In this document: one piece after another, positions 34,747 through 44,373 of the stretch
Position numbering within the stretch: position 1 is the first letter of the stretch
How the letters are laid out: every line of letters starts with the position of its first letter
Assembly (NCBI GenBank): GCA_002104905.1
Contig: MCFE01000450.1
Location: 1-64,000 of the forward strand
Direction: 5' to 3'
Length of the DNA stretch: 64,000 nucleotides
Source: Basidiobolus meristosporus CBS 931.73
Lineage: Eukaryota > Basidiobolomycota > Basidiobolomycetes > Basidiobolales > Basidiobolaceae
Notes under the pieces: model-generated
Database searches by the model: none
Seen by the model: the letters and a program-made list of their open reading frames with translations, nothing else
What the model was told of the DNA's origin: nothing
Made by a program: the position numbers and the translations under genes

Positions 34747-35115
34747 TGTTACAAGTCTTGGTATAAGAGTTGGAGAGGAATTGGGAGTTTAGCTAGTATT
34801 GTATTCACTAAAACTTGAACTGATCTTTATTGAGGTTCCAGCAGCTCCTTATATATATTTTGTCAGATCAATTGCTGACTAATTGTATTTCCTAATGTAG
34901 GTTTTTGGCTGATGACTCATTTGATTGCATCATCATCACCCAATAAGATCCTACTTAATATATCTATTTCTGTCTGATAAGGATCTGCTGATTCATTTGC
35001 TGACTAATGCTACTGATTTCATAGATAATATTGATATACTGATAACCTAAACATATACTAATTGATTTGACTAAAAAATGATCTAACTTAAACATTCAAG
35101 TGGCAGATCACAACA
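34747..35115 (-). repeat. Gypsy-1 5' LTR
   Basis: 369 bp, TGTTACAAGTCTTGG...GATCACAACA. On the element strand the internal side begins TTGGTGGCAACAATAACC, so a TGG-starting primer site lies one base from the LTR; I cannot assign the tRNA. Confidence 0.9.
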
Positions 35116-38100
35116 CCTGTAAGAAAGGTTTACCTGGGATACAACTCTTCACTGGAAGCTACATCCAGTGGGTCTATATAGCTGAATATTGGGCATATCT
35201 CAGGGACAAGAGCAGCAAAACTAACTGACATGGAGTATGTGCCTAGGATAGCCAAGAACATACTTGGTCAGTAGAGCAACTACTAATAGACTGAAATTAA
35301 CTTTTGCTAAACTGAGCCGCTGAATATTGGTGAAAATGGACCAAAATTAGCTTTGGGAGTAAAAGAGCACAATATATACAGGTTACCATACAAGATCATT
35401 CTACCTGAGCAAGTCAATATTGCCAAAACTGATGAAACTAGCTGGGAGATGTGGCATAGGAGGCTAGGACCCATTAAGGAGCAGAAAATGAGCTAATTAG
35501 TGAGAAATTAGCTTGTTTTGGGCCTAAACTACTCAACTCTAATCAAATTGAGTGTTGGTAATAGTTGTTCATTTGACATATGAATGTCTGTAAAGGATGT
35601 TTATATGGTAACCAAGCTAGGCAACATTTCCAGAGCCCAGGAGGTATTAACACCACCAAAATATTGGCTTTTGTGCACTTGGACATATATGGGCCTACAA
35701 GAAATCTGTCCTTTGGAGCCAAGAGATACTTGATGATATTCAATGACAACAAGATAAGATATACATAGAAGTACTTCCTTAAGGCAAAGAATGAGGCTTT
35801 GGAGATGGTTAGGCACATGAAGAAGAAGGCAGAAACACAAACTGGATATAAATTGAAGATACTTTGGAGTGACAAAGGAAGGGAATACAGCTCAAGAGAG
35901 CTTGTAAAGTACTACTCATCTACTGGTATACTTTGGCAGAACACTGTTTGACATACTCCACAGCAAAATAGAGTAGCAGAATATGCAAGTAGATCCATAA
36001 TAGAGATTGGAATTTATGAGCTACATGATGAGGGAATGGACTAAGAGTTTTCAGCTGAATCTATTGCTACCATGTATACATCAAGAATCAATGCCCAACA
36101 GCAGCACTATGTAATTATTCACCCTTTTAAGCATATACAGGCTAAAAATTAGACCTCTAATACCAGGGATCTTTGGCAGTTTTTTTTATGAGAGCCCTGA
36201 CAAAACACACTCAAAGTTGGGACCAAAGAATAGAAAAATGATCTTTCTTGGATATCGCAAGGATACAATAGGGTATAGAGTGAATGATGCACAATTCAGA
36301 AGCTGATCAAGAGTAGGGATGCTGTATTTGAGGAGAATTTAGATCAGAAAGACACTGAAATCATTACCCAGCTACCTGATGAGGCAATCAATGCTAATGA
36401 GAAAGATACATACCTAACTCAGCCAGGTACAGATGATAACTCTACCAGCTCCAGATCAGAGCAAATTATATCTTGTTAGGATATCTACCAGAATAACAAA
36501 TGCCCCTGGATCCTGGTGGCAGACATCCAATGATTATGAAGAAAATTAGCTGCCTTTTATGTCATACCTCAGTATGTGAAACAGGCAATGCAAAGTCCAG
36601 ATGCTACTATGTGACAACAAGCTATGCAGGATGAGTACAACTACTGATCAGGGTGAAACATGGGAACCAGTAGACCTACCAAATGGGAGAAAGAACCAGT
36701 AGACCTACCAAATGGGAGAAAGCCAGTAAGATGTAGATAGGTCTACTAGATCAAGATAACCTCAAATGGCACCATTGGTAAGAACAGTGCTGGATTGGTG
36801 GCTAAAGACTATTCTTAGATCCAGGGACTAGACTTTAAGGAAACATTTGCTCCAGCTGCCAAGTGTAACTCCATCAGTACAGTTTGAGCCCTGGCAGCTG
36901 TGCACAATTTAGATCTATACCAAATGGATATCATGCAGCCTTTCTAAATGGGGATCTGCAGGAAACCATATATATAGAGCATTCAGAAGGTCTTACCAAT
37001 CCAAAAGGCCTTCATAAGGTGTGTAGACATAGGAAATTATTGTATGGGCTTAAGCAGGCACATAAAGCATGGAATAACAAGATTGACACATATGTAAAGG
37101 AGATTGGATTCATTTGAGGCACTGCAGATCACAGTTTATATTTGAAACAGCTCAAAAAGGGTGTAAATATCCTAATTCTTTATTTGAAAAACCCAGAAAT
37201 AGCTACAAGTGACAAGGAGGCACTTAAACAGGCAAGATCAGATTGCTTCATCAAGTTTGAGATACATTTTCTTGAAAAATTAAACTTTTTTCTTGGAATT
37301 GAAGTCAAATTTACATACCCATGCAGAAAGCTGAGCTGAACCTGATTAATTGCATTAGGGACAGTCTCAGATGCTGTTCAAATATTGAAATTTTTGGCAT
37401 CATTCAGCAGCCAAAAATTTATTTAACAATTCTAGACTAGTGTTGGTCACTCTAGTACTAATTTGCAGCCCCAACTCTGTCAGTTTCTTCAGATCCATGA
37501 TCCTATGATTATTCCCCTACAGTCAAGATCATTTTTACACTTTTTACCAAACATTATGCACTAACCCTGAAACTGTTACAGAACACTCTTGAATGTTAGG
37601 AAACTATCCTTACTTGGTGCTATAGTGGTATAACTTCTACAAAGGTATAAATTTTGATCTACTTTATGAGCAATCAGCATTTCAACTTTTATCACTATTT
37701 CTTGAAAAGTTCCTTATATCCAATTCACATCTTAAATTGCAACAGATTCTTCTAGAAGGAGAATTGCAAGCCTGCAGCTGCCCACATTGACAATAACCTG
37801 AGCTTGAGCAAATCTCAACCAGTTTTAGGTGAAAAAGGCTCAAATGTGGATCAAAACTGTCCCTTACAGTCAATGGTAGGTTGCCTCACGTAATTGATGG
37901 TGTTTACATATCCAGCTATTGCAGTGACAGTTGGGATAGTCAGTTAATGCAAGCAAAATCATGGATCAGATTGAATTACAGCAATTAAGCAAATTTTAGC
38001 TATCTACAAAGTATTATAAATATGCTACTGGAGCACTCTGAAGCAGCTAATAGGCCATTGTTTGATGGTTGGAGTGATACACATTGGGGCAGGGATCTGA

Positions 38101-38435
38101 TCAACACAAAGCTAAGTACTTGGCTGCTTGTCAAGCAACTAAGGAGGCTATATGGCTACAAAAACTATTCAAAGACTTGGGTTTTAGCTCAGATGAACCA
38201 ACATGTATTTACAAGGATAATCAAAGTTGCATTTTGTTAGCTAGAAATCCTATCAATCATGCCAGAACCAAGCACATTGATATACAACATCACTTTGTGA
38301 GGGAAGCTATAGAAAATACCATAGTAGAGTTAGTGTACTGCCCTTCTAACAAAATGATGGCAGATATATTGATAAAATCACTAGCTAGACCACAATTTGA
38401 GAATCTCAGGGAGGAATTAGAGTTAAGAAATTAAT
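35116..38435 (+). pseudogene. Copia-2 Pol, plus copy, with two insertions
   Basis: Continues the Copia-2 frame after Gypsy-1. Integrase pieces: NVCKGCLYGNQARQHF (zinc-site end), HLDIYGPTRNLSF, LWSDKGREYS. RT pieces: DGYHAAFLNGDLQETIY and [20 protein letters not shown] (36884-37117). RNase H: 38084-38434, almost identical to the minus copy. A 29-bp perfect tandem duplication sits at 36664-36721, and a solo LTR at 37375-37744. About 85 bp between RT and RNase H is deleted near 38105. Stops are frequent; not functional. Confidence 0.8.
37375..37744 (+). repeat. Copia-2 solo LTR inside Copia-2 RT
   Basis: 370 bp from TGTTCAAATATTG to TTAAATTGCAACA. GATGC precedes and GATTC follows, a 5-bp target duplication with one mismatch. 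Removing it rejoins the RT region corresponding to ILRCFKMENF of the minus copy. Confidence 0.8.
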
Positions 38436-38449
38436 TAGTTGAAGGGGAG

Positions 38450-38817
38450 TGCTGAAATATTGGACTATTTGGTGTCATTCTGCAAATAAAAATTTTCTTA
38501 GCAATTCCTGACTAGTCTTGGTCACTGTGGGACTAATTCACAGCTCTTACTTTGCCACTTTCTTCAGATCTATGATCTTATGATTATTCCCCTATAGTCA
38601 GGAGCAAATTAGCACTATTATTAAACATTATATACTAACCCTGGAACTGTTACAGAATGCTCCTGAGTGTTAAGAAGCTCTTCTTACTGAGTATTGCAGC
38701 TGTATTAACTTTACAAGGGTAGAAATGCTGAACTACTTATGAATCAACAACAATTGAACTATTATTACTCTTTCTCAATATATTCCTTGGATCCAATTCA
38801 CTCCTTAAATAGTAACA
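38450..38817 (+). repeat. Copia-2 3' LTR of the plus-strand element
   Basis: 368 bp, TGCTGAAATATTGG...AAATAGTAACA, preceded by polypurine tract GTTGAAGGGGAG (38438-38449). About 99% identical, inverted, to 22387-22754. Confidence 0.92.
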
Positions 38818-39144
38818 TAATCAGCCCCTTAGCATAGCCACACTTCAATCATTCTTTGGAAAGGATCCCTATTGTAGGGAATTTGAGAAGTACTTTGCAA
38901 GTCCTGCTGCCTCTTTGACTGGTATCCTCAAGAAAGACAATTCCTTGAAGTGTTCACAGCCTGTGAGACTGCCTTTCAGATGCTCAAGAATCAACTTACT
39001 AAGCTGCCAAGCTTAAGAATTTCTGACATTAGAACAGAGTTTACTCTGCTCACAGATGCTTCAGATTATGCAATTGGTGGAGTACAAAGCCAAGACCATG
39101 AGACTAAGGACCACCCAGTTACTTCTCAATCATAGAAGCTGAAC
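38818..39144 (+). pseudogene. Gypsy-1 RNase H fragment, inverted twin of 22060-22386
   Basis: Readable as ACETAFQMLKNQLTKLPSLR and TLLTDASDYAIGGVQSQDHE in 38950-39135. The preceding part is the end of RT. It differs from the twin by only a few bases and ends at 39144, where an unrelated Gypsy-1 piece on the other strand starts. Confidence 0.8.
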
Positions 39145-39770
39145 CACATGGGCCAGGATTTGTTGCACAACATTCTTCCATTCTGGATTTTTGGACATCT
39201 TGAGGGAGGCTTCTTCTTTTTTCAGGACAGAGGTTTCTGATTATTGCTGCCTACTTCTTTCTTTGTAAGGGAGGTTTCTGCTTATGCTACTACTAATGTT
39301 GCAAGCTGGGTATAGGGGTTGTAGAGGAATAGGGAGTTTAGCTAGCATTGAATTTACTAAAATTTGGACTGATTAGTATTAAGGTTTCAGTAGCTCATTG
39401 TATGCTTTTGCCACATCAATTGCTGACTAATTGTTTTTCCTAATGTTGATTGTGGCTGATGACTCATTTGATTTCATCATCATCACTGCATTAGATTTTT
39501 GTTGACATATTTACTCTGTCTGATAAGGATCTGCTGACTAATACTACTGATTTGATAGATAAAACTGATCCAGAGATAGGCTTAACATTAAGCTAATAGA
39601 TTTAACAAAAAACTGATCTAACACAAGTATACATACAGTGGATCTTAATATTGGCAGTATTTATAGAAGTAGCAGCAGGAACCTCAATAAAGATTGGTTC
39701 AAGCTTGAGTGCATACAATACTAGCTAAACGCCCAATTCCTCTACAACTCTTATATCAGGATTTGAGACA
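39145..39770 (-). repeat. Gypsy-1 Gag start, leader and LTR, followed by an inverted LTR piece
   Basis: 39145-39200 is the minus-strand Gag start (cf. 34640-34690); 39201-39296 the leader; 39297-39650 a 354-bp LTR (TGTTGCAAGCTGG...GATCTTAATA). From about 39655 to 39770 lies the last 115 bp of a plus-strand LTR (GCAGCAGGAACCTCAATAAAG to TTTGAGACA). The two LTRs face opposite ways with about 5 bp between them. Confidence 0.7.
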
Positions 39771-40964
39771 TATGTATTGCACTGTGGGAGCACCCTTTCT
39801 TAACAGCTCACCCACTGATACCATGTCTATTCCACAAGTAGGTCTAGTTAACAAAGACTATGGCCCCCTGCTAACTAACTTCTGCATATGTGTACCCCCA
39901 GTGCAATTGGCATACTTCTACTACTTCAGATTTTCAGCTGTCTAGCATGAAACCTGCAAATTTGACACATACTTGGTATTGACAGTTGCATATATATCTT
40001 GCAAGCATATTATTGGGTACCACCACTTTTGGTCTGGACATATCTTGAATATAAGTATAGTACCTCATACTATTTGGCATAAACATGCCATTTTGTTTTT
40101 ACCTCCCTTTGGCCGTTAATATAGTCCATTATAGAGTAATGCCTTTGCATTTACTTACCCACTGTTACCTTAGTTATCCCAATGCCAACTCAAATATATA
40201 GACTTTGATCCCACTTACTGACTTCTGCCTATGTACACACCAAATGCAACTGACATACTTTTAAGACCTCAGCTTATAACTTTTCAACATAACCCTCTTA
40301 AATTGCCATACACCATATGTAGCTGTTAACATACCTCTTGCAATCATATGCTTGGTTATTGCCACTAGTGCTACAAATACTTCCAATACTACCACAAATG
40401 TTTTTGAAACTTGACCAATGTATTCCTGGTCCATGTATGATTTTGGTTCCACTCACAGATAAGCTCTGATTTTGTTTGTGCAAATTTTGTATCAAAGGGT
40501 AAGAAACTGGCTTTTGCACTGTAGAAACCCAGCTTACTCTGGTGAAGCAGTGGTAATGAAACCTGTTTCCTGTTGCATCCAACCTATCTTTGCAGTACCT
40601 GACTAACTATCAATGCATTGTTACATGCTTAGTTTCTTGGTGCTCATGGCATTGGTGTTGGCTTGTGCACATATACACCTGATGTAGTTTAATTCCTCCT
40701 TGCTGTCCTCCATAAATATCCCTATAACCGCAACATTTATCTCCTAACACTTTCAATGTACAGCAGATAGAAACTGCATCAGAAGGTAACTTGAATATGT
40801 TCAGATTAGTCATCATTTGATCCTGTATTCACACAAGTACAACCACATGTATGCAAGATTGTCCTCAGTTTGCTTGCTTATTCATAATAGGTAATAAAAT
40901 ACTGTTGTGCTATGTAGGCATCAAGGGCCCAAAGTATTGGGATACCAATGAGATTATGCATGGG
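39771..40964. other. Rep-Z: non-coding, diverged tandem duplication
   Basis: No gene seen. Two segments about 345 bp apart share a pattern: 39860-40010 (GACTATGGCCCCCTGCTAAC, GCATACTTCTAC, ATCTTGCAAGCATAT) and 40200-40360 (GACTTTGATCCCACTTACTG, GACATACTTTTA, CTCTTGCAATCATAT); a third weaker copy may start near 40435. Similar words occur at 15520-15630 beside the CACTA transposase, so Rep-Z may be a subterminal part of that transposon. Short frames at 40261-40816 look accidental. Confidence 0.45.
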
Positions 40965-41150
40965 GTAGAAAGTTTGTTTATGACCACATCCCGGACAATG
41001 ATGCTGTATTAGGTGCCATTGGAGAAGCAGTACTCACAATCAGTAGTGAGAAGAGCAATATTGGTGTATCAGAGCATGGGTCTGGCCCCATGAGCTAAAT
41101 CTTCCCAGATATTCCCTTGTTTGAGTTATAAGAGTCTTGGAGATATTAGA
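40965..41150 (+). pseudogene. Mosaic of Gypsy-2b, Gypsy-1 and Copia-1 scraps
   Basis: 40969-41075 (plus) matches the Gypsy-2b RT segment after the catalytic site (KFVYDHI-like, VLTIS-like). About 41080-41120 matches the Gypsy-1 integrase C-terminus on the minus strand (TCTTCCCAGATATTCCCTTG). 41125-41150 matches the first bases of a minus-oriented Copia-1 LTR (TTATAAGAGTCTTGGAGATA). Each scrap is 25-110 bp. Confidence 0.65.
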
Positions 41151-41162
41151 CTTGTTCCATTG

Positions 41163-41237
41163 GATAGTGCCACATAGTACCAGCCTGTTTATAGTGCCGG
41201 ATCAATCTGGCACTCTACGGCACTATCTGGCACTATA
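41163..41237. repeat. Cluster of GGCACTAT(A/C) inverted motifs
   Basis: GATAGTGCC at 41163-41171 pairs with GGCACTATC at 41219-41227, and TATAGTGCC at 41190-41198 pairs with GGCACTATA at 41229-41237; TCTGGCACT recurs between. It lies about 95 bp outside the 3' end of the Harbinger gene and may be transposase binding sites or part of its end. No matching end was found on the other side. Confidence 0.5.
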
Positions 41238-41330
41238 ATTTCTACCATGATGCCAGTGGTATGATACAATTACTGGTAATTTTACTCAATCTTACTTATG
41301 TTGCTCAGAATAGTGCTTTCCTTGCTTTAT

Positions 41331-42257
41331 TTACTCTTTATAATGCTCCAGACACATTTCTCTCAGTGGATGTCTTCTTGTATGAACATACTGTGCATTG
41401 ATAAGTATCTTAACTATTTTACCTATTCTGCTGTTTTCACCTATATATGACTTTCCTCTGTATTTACCTGCCAATATGCTGAATCTCTTCAGATATCCAA
41501 ATGTGTGCTCTACCCTTACTCTAAAATGATTAAATATCTCATTGTAGAGCTTCTGCTTCCTGCTAAGCACACCATTCCTTGGCTTCCTATAAGCTGTAAT
41601 ACATCCTAATCTCTGACAATCCTCTCCTATATAGGCTAAGTCTGCCATACATTTCTCCCCTCTACTGAATTCAGGATGATTCTCAACCCAGAGTGCTTTG
41701 TCATGCCTACTTCCAGCAAATGGCCCACTAAACCAGATGATGTTACCCTCAATGTCAGACAGTGCTTGAAACTTCACACAGTGTGCCTTGTACTTGCCAG
41801 AATAAAGGTGCCACTGCCCTCTAGAAGGTCTGTTAATCCTCACTGGGAAGGTATCCAAAATACTCCTGATATGGAACCTGTTGCTGAACACTCTGGGATA
41901 TGGAAGTCTATTGGAGCTTCTGAACATAGTATTCCAAGCTTGCTCTAAGTCATTCATACCCTCTGCAAGGTGGTTCTCCATTGCTGTCAGCTGGCAATGA
42001 AAGCTTCTAGGACTTTTGTTGCCATGGATGGTGGGATGAAACCTTGTAGGGCAATAGTTCTTGTAATAGCAGAGAAGCTTAACAAGGGATCTCCTTGAGT
42101 AGATTGGGGTTGATGGTCCACAGTACTTGGTATAGATCTCCTCCAGTGTGTCAAAAGGAAATCCAGTGGTAGTGATGGGATTGATGAGAAAAGACCATTC
42201 AGATGAGTAAGTCATATTAAAATTGATGGATGATTGTATGGAGGCGGTTTGAATCAA
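41331..42257 (-). CDS. Harbinger-type (PIF/IS5-like, DDE_Tnp_4) transposase
   Basis: An open 308-codon frame, the only uninterrupted transposase here. N-terminal 150 residues are helical and end in RVFSNRFHIRSILDTFPVRI; the LDTFP Asp is in the position of the first catalytic Asp. Then KYKAHCVKFQALSDIEGNII, GSRHDKALW, ADLAYIGEDCQRLG (second Asp region), AYRKPRNGVLSRKQKLYNEI and RVRVEHTFGYLKRF with the final Glu. Length is near that of family members. It would cut a Harbinger element at its ends; such elements usually also need a Myb-like partner, not seen here. The first ATG at 42257 is the only one giving the whole domain. The paralogue at 5.5 kb confirms a dispersed family. Confidence 0.82.
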   Translation of the reverse strand: MIQTASIQSSINFNMTYSSEWSFLINPITTTGFPFDTLEEIYTKYCGPSTPIYSRRSLVKLLCYYKNYCPTRFHPTIHGNKSPRSFHCQLTAMENHLAEGMNDLEQAWNTMFRSSNRLPYPRVFSNRFHIRSILDTFPVRINRPSRGQWHLYSGKYKAHCVKFQALSDIEGNIIWFSGPFAGSRHDKALWVENHPEFSRGEKCMADLAYIGEDCQRLGCITAYRKPRNGVLSRKQKLYNEIFNHFRVRVEHTFGYLKRFSILAGKYRGKSYIGENSRIGKIVKILINAQYVHTRRHPLREMCLEHYKE

Positions 42258-42682
42258 TTTGGCGCAATTTGCCTTATTTATCTGATTTTTAACACATTAT
42301 GGTTAAATCTCCATCAATTGCCATGTATCCCATCATTATGTTGCAAAAATCATCCGCAAACAATACCTTGGTACTTTTATTGATGCTTTAATCATAGGTC
42401 TATAATCAAATAGGAAATCTGCGATTGATGTGATCTGATCTGTGTCAACGCAATCCAAGATACATCATGCATAATATATGGAAAATTCAACAATCACTTT
42501 AGTTTTCATATATATTTTATATAAGACCAGATTGATGCCAATATACTGCTGTATAAGTATCCAAATCCATTGCTATGGTCCCCATACCAAGCCTCAACTC
42601 ATCTTTAGTACAACCCAGACAAAACCCATCCCCCAGCTCACAAGCACGGTCCGGACCGGAGAAGTCTATGTTGGATCCATTT
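42258..42682. other. Non-coding spacer with relatively many CpGs and a 12-bp palindrome
   Basis: No gene or known repeat seen. I count 8 CpG in about 420 bp, several times denser than in the flanking retroelements. A perfect palindrome, CGGTCCGGACCG, lies at 42647-42658. It is AT-rich otherwise and ends where a truncated Gypsy-2b LTR begins. It may be Harbinger 5' flank or a remnant of host sequence. Confidence 0.5.
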
Positions 42683-43118
42683 GGAGGCACTACTTGTGAG
42701 AAATACTCAGAGTAGGTATATTTTATTATATTTGTTTGTTTTCCCAAGTTTGTTCTTGTACAGGCAAAGATACTTTTCAGTCTTTGTACTATTGGCCAAA
42801 GCTGCATTCTTATCAAGTCCCTGTTGGTGGAGTTTACAGTTGTTTTGACTTTGGAAGCTTTAGTACATTGTCATCTCAAAGGACGTCAAAGCCATTATAA
42901 ACTTTTGTTAAGACGCCAACTAAGTTGGGGATTGTAGCTCAATAGCTTTCCCTTGACAAGCTTGTGGCTTTATCCCCCATCACATTAGATTAGACAAAAG
43001 ACCCAGTATTCCTAGCAAGCTTTTGCCAGAGGTTATCACACCCAGTGAACACCCCACATACATTCACACTTGAGAAGTGTTGGCCGTACTTTGCCCTTTG
43101 GACTTATACACCACCACA
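42683..43118 (+). repeat. Gypsy-2b 5' LTR, right part
   Basis: 436 bp matching 10347-10782, ending TATACACCACCACA. The first 276 bp of the LTR, as defined by 10071-10346, are absent. The reading frame 43077-43304 overlaps its end and is not counted as a gene. Confidence 0.75.
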
Positions 43119-43122
43119 TATT

Positions 43123-43139
43123 TGGCACCCAACATGGGG
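43123..43139 (+). promoter_or_regulatory. Gypsy-2b primer-binding site, tRNA-Lys-like
   Basis: TGGCACCCAACATGGGG begins four bases after the LTR. The well-known tRNA-Lys(1,2) site is TGGCGCCCAACGTGGGG; the two differences are both CpG to CpA. Assigning it to tRNA-Lys is inference from that near match. Confidence 0.6.
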
Positions 43140-43203
43140 GGTTCATACAAGCTCCCTAGGACCCAACAAGATTTACCTGAAGATTTGAGCCGTTACCCAT
43201 TTA

Positions 43204-44373
43204 TTGAAACAAGACTACCAATATTATCAAGACTACAACACAACCTACCCACCCAAAATGAACTCTATGCCATTACCACTCTCACATGGAGCCCCACAGT
43301 TTGATGGAAAGAATGTGGAGAGCTTCATATACAAATGGGAGAAGCTCTGCAAGATGTGCAGTCTATCTGAACAAGAAATGGCTGAAGACTTTCCCTACTA
43401 CTGCACCAATGATATTACTACTAAGCTTCTCAGACAAGGAGACATTCTGACTGACTGGACCTTAATGAAGACCTACCTACAGACCAAGTATGGCAGACCC
43501 CAGATATACTATGGAATTGAGGACCTCAGACACTTTGGAAGGATGGGACTCTCCAAGCTACCACTTGAAGAGTTCATTCAACAATATGAAGATATGGCCA
43601 AGCCACTCCTAGAGTCCCAGGCGATAACTGAGTTTACCATGACACTTTACCTTGCACAAGGGCTTCCCCAGGAATTGGCAAGGAAAGTTGACCTACATGC
43701 AGCCAAGGATGACAAGTCTGGCATTCCTTGCTTTGCAGAGATGAAATGTGTACTCCTAGAGGCAAAGCAAACTTCTACCTTTATAAGACTCCTGACATCT
43801 AATCTGCCAGACCAGCCAACCAAGAAGCCAAAGAGTGCTGTTGCTGACAATCAGACCCACACTACCGACAGAATTGACCAACTTGCTGAACAGCTACAAA
43901 AGCTAGCCCTCAAGATTAATGGCTCAGCCAAGGTAGCTACTGAGGGCCAAAGAGCTTTGCCTAGACACTGCATTTGGTGTGACTCTACTCAGCATGCCAG
44001 ATGAGAATGCTCAGAGCTTAGCCAGCTACTTAGAGAAGGAACAGTACAGTTTGATGCTGATGGAATGCTTGTTGATAAGGAAGGAAAAAGGATTCCCACT
44101 AATTTCCAAAGAGGCGGAATGAGAGCCCTTTTTGAGAAGTCTGACTCAGCAACTTGAAAGATTACTGTTGATGCCCCTATTGGGACTCATACAGTAAGTC
44201 CAAACAGCCCTGACAACAGAAAATACAAAGTAGACACCTTTGCTACTAAGAGACACCTTCCTGAAGAACCTGTCAAACCCATCCTTAGAAGACCACAATT
44301 TGAAGAGCCTGAGGTTATTATTGACAAGAGGCCTGGAACACTGCCCACCCAAGACCCATTACCTCACTTTCAG
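43204..44373 (+). pseudogene. Gypsy-2b Gag and linker
   Basis: 266 codons from 43204 to a TGA at 44002-44004; the ATG at 43258 (MNSMPLPLSHGAPQFDG) is the more likely start, as it matches the Gypsy-2a start. Capsid motifs include FDGKNVESFIYKWEKLCKMC and ILTDWTLMKTYLQTKYG. The CX2CX4HX4C zinc knuckle, CIWCDSTQHAR-stop-EC, has the TGA inside its last spacer. A second TGA lies at 44155-44157. Gag, linker and Pol are all in the same frame, so these two stops alone break a single polyprotein. Both could be CGA codons changed to TGA. Confidence 0.85.

Larger units (their letters stand above)
30186..35115 (-). mobile_element. Gypsy-1 element, nearly full length, inserted in Copia-2
   Basis: A 4.93-kb Ty3/gypsy element: 5' LTR 34747-35115, Gag, protease, RT, RNase H, integrase, polypurine complement TTCTCCCTTGC at 30551-30561, and 3' LTR 30186-30550. 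The order RT-RNase H-integrase is gypsy. The two LTRs are roughly 93% identical by eye, so the insertion is not recent. Copia-2 coding sequence resumes on the far side, proving nesting. Flanking pentamers (CAAGT, CCTGT) agree at only three positions. Confidence 0.92.

Noticed and set aside
41331-42257. Considered as a domesticated host gene because the frame is intact
   Set aside because: A decayed paralogue at 5.5 kb and the location within repeats make a recently active transposon more likely; the first catalytic region is not clearly lost.
43077-43304. Possible small upstream ORF overlapping Gypsy-2b Gag, with a counterpart at 14457-14795
   Set aside because: The shared residues (LYTT-YLA) come from the LTR end and primer site. 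The two frames sit differently relative to Gag (+1 versus +2), so the similarity is at DNA level, not coding.
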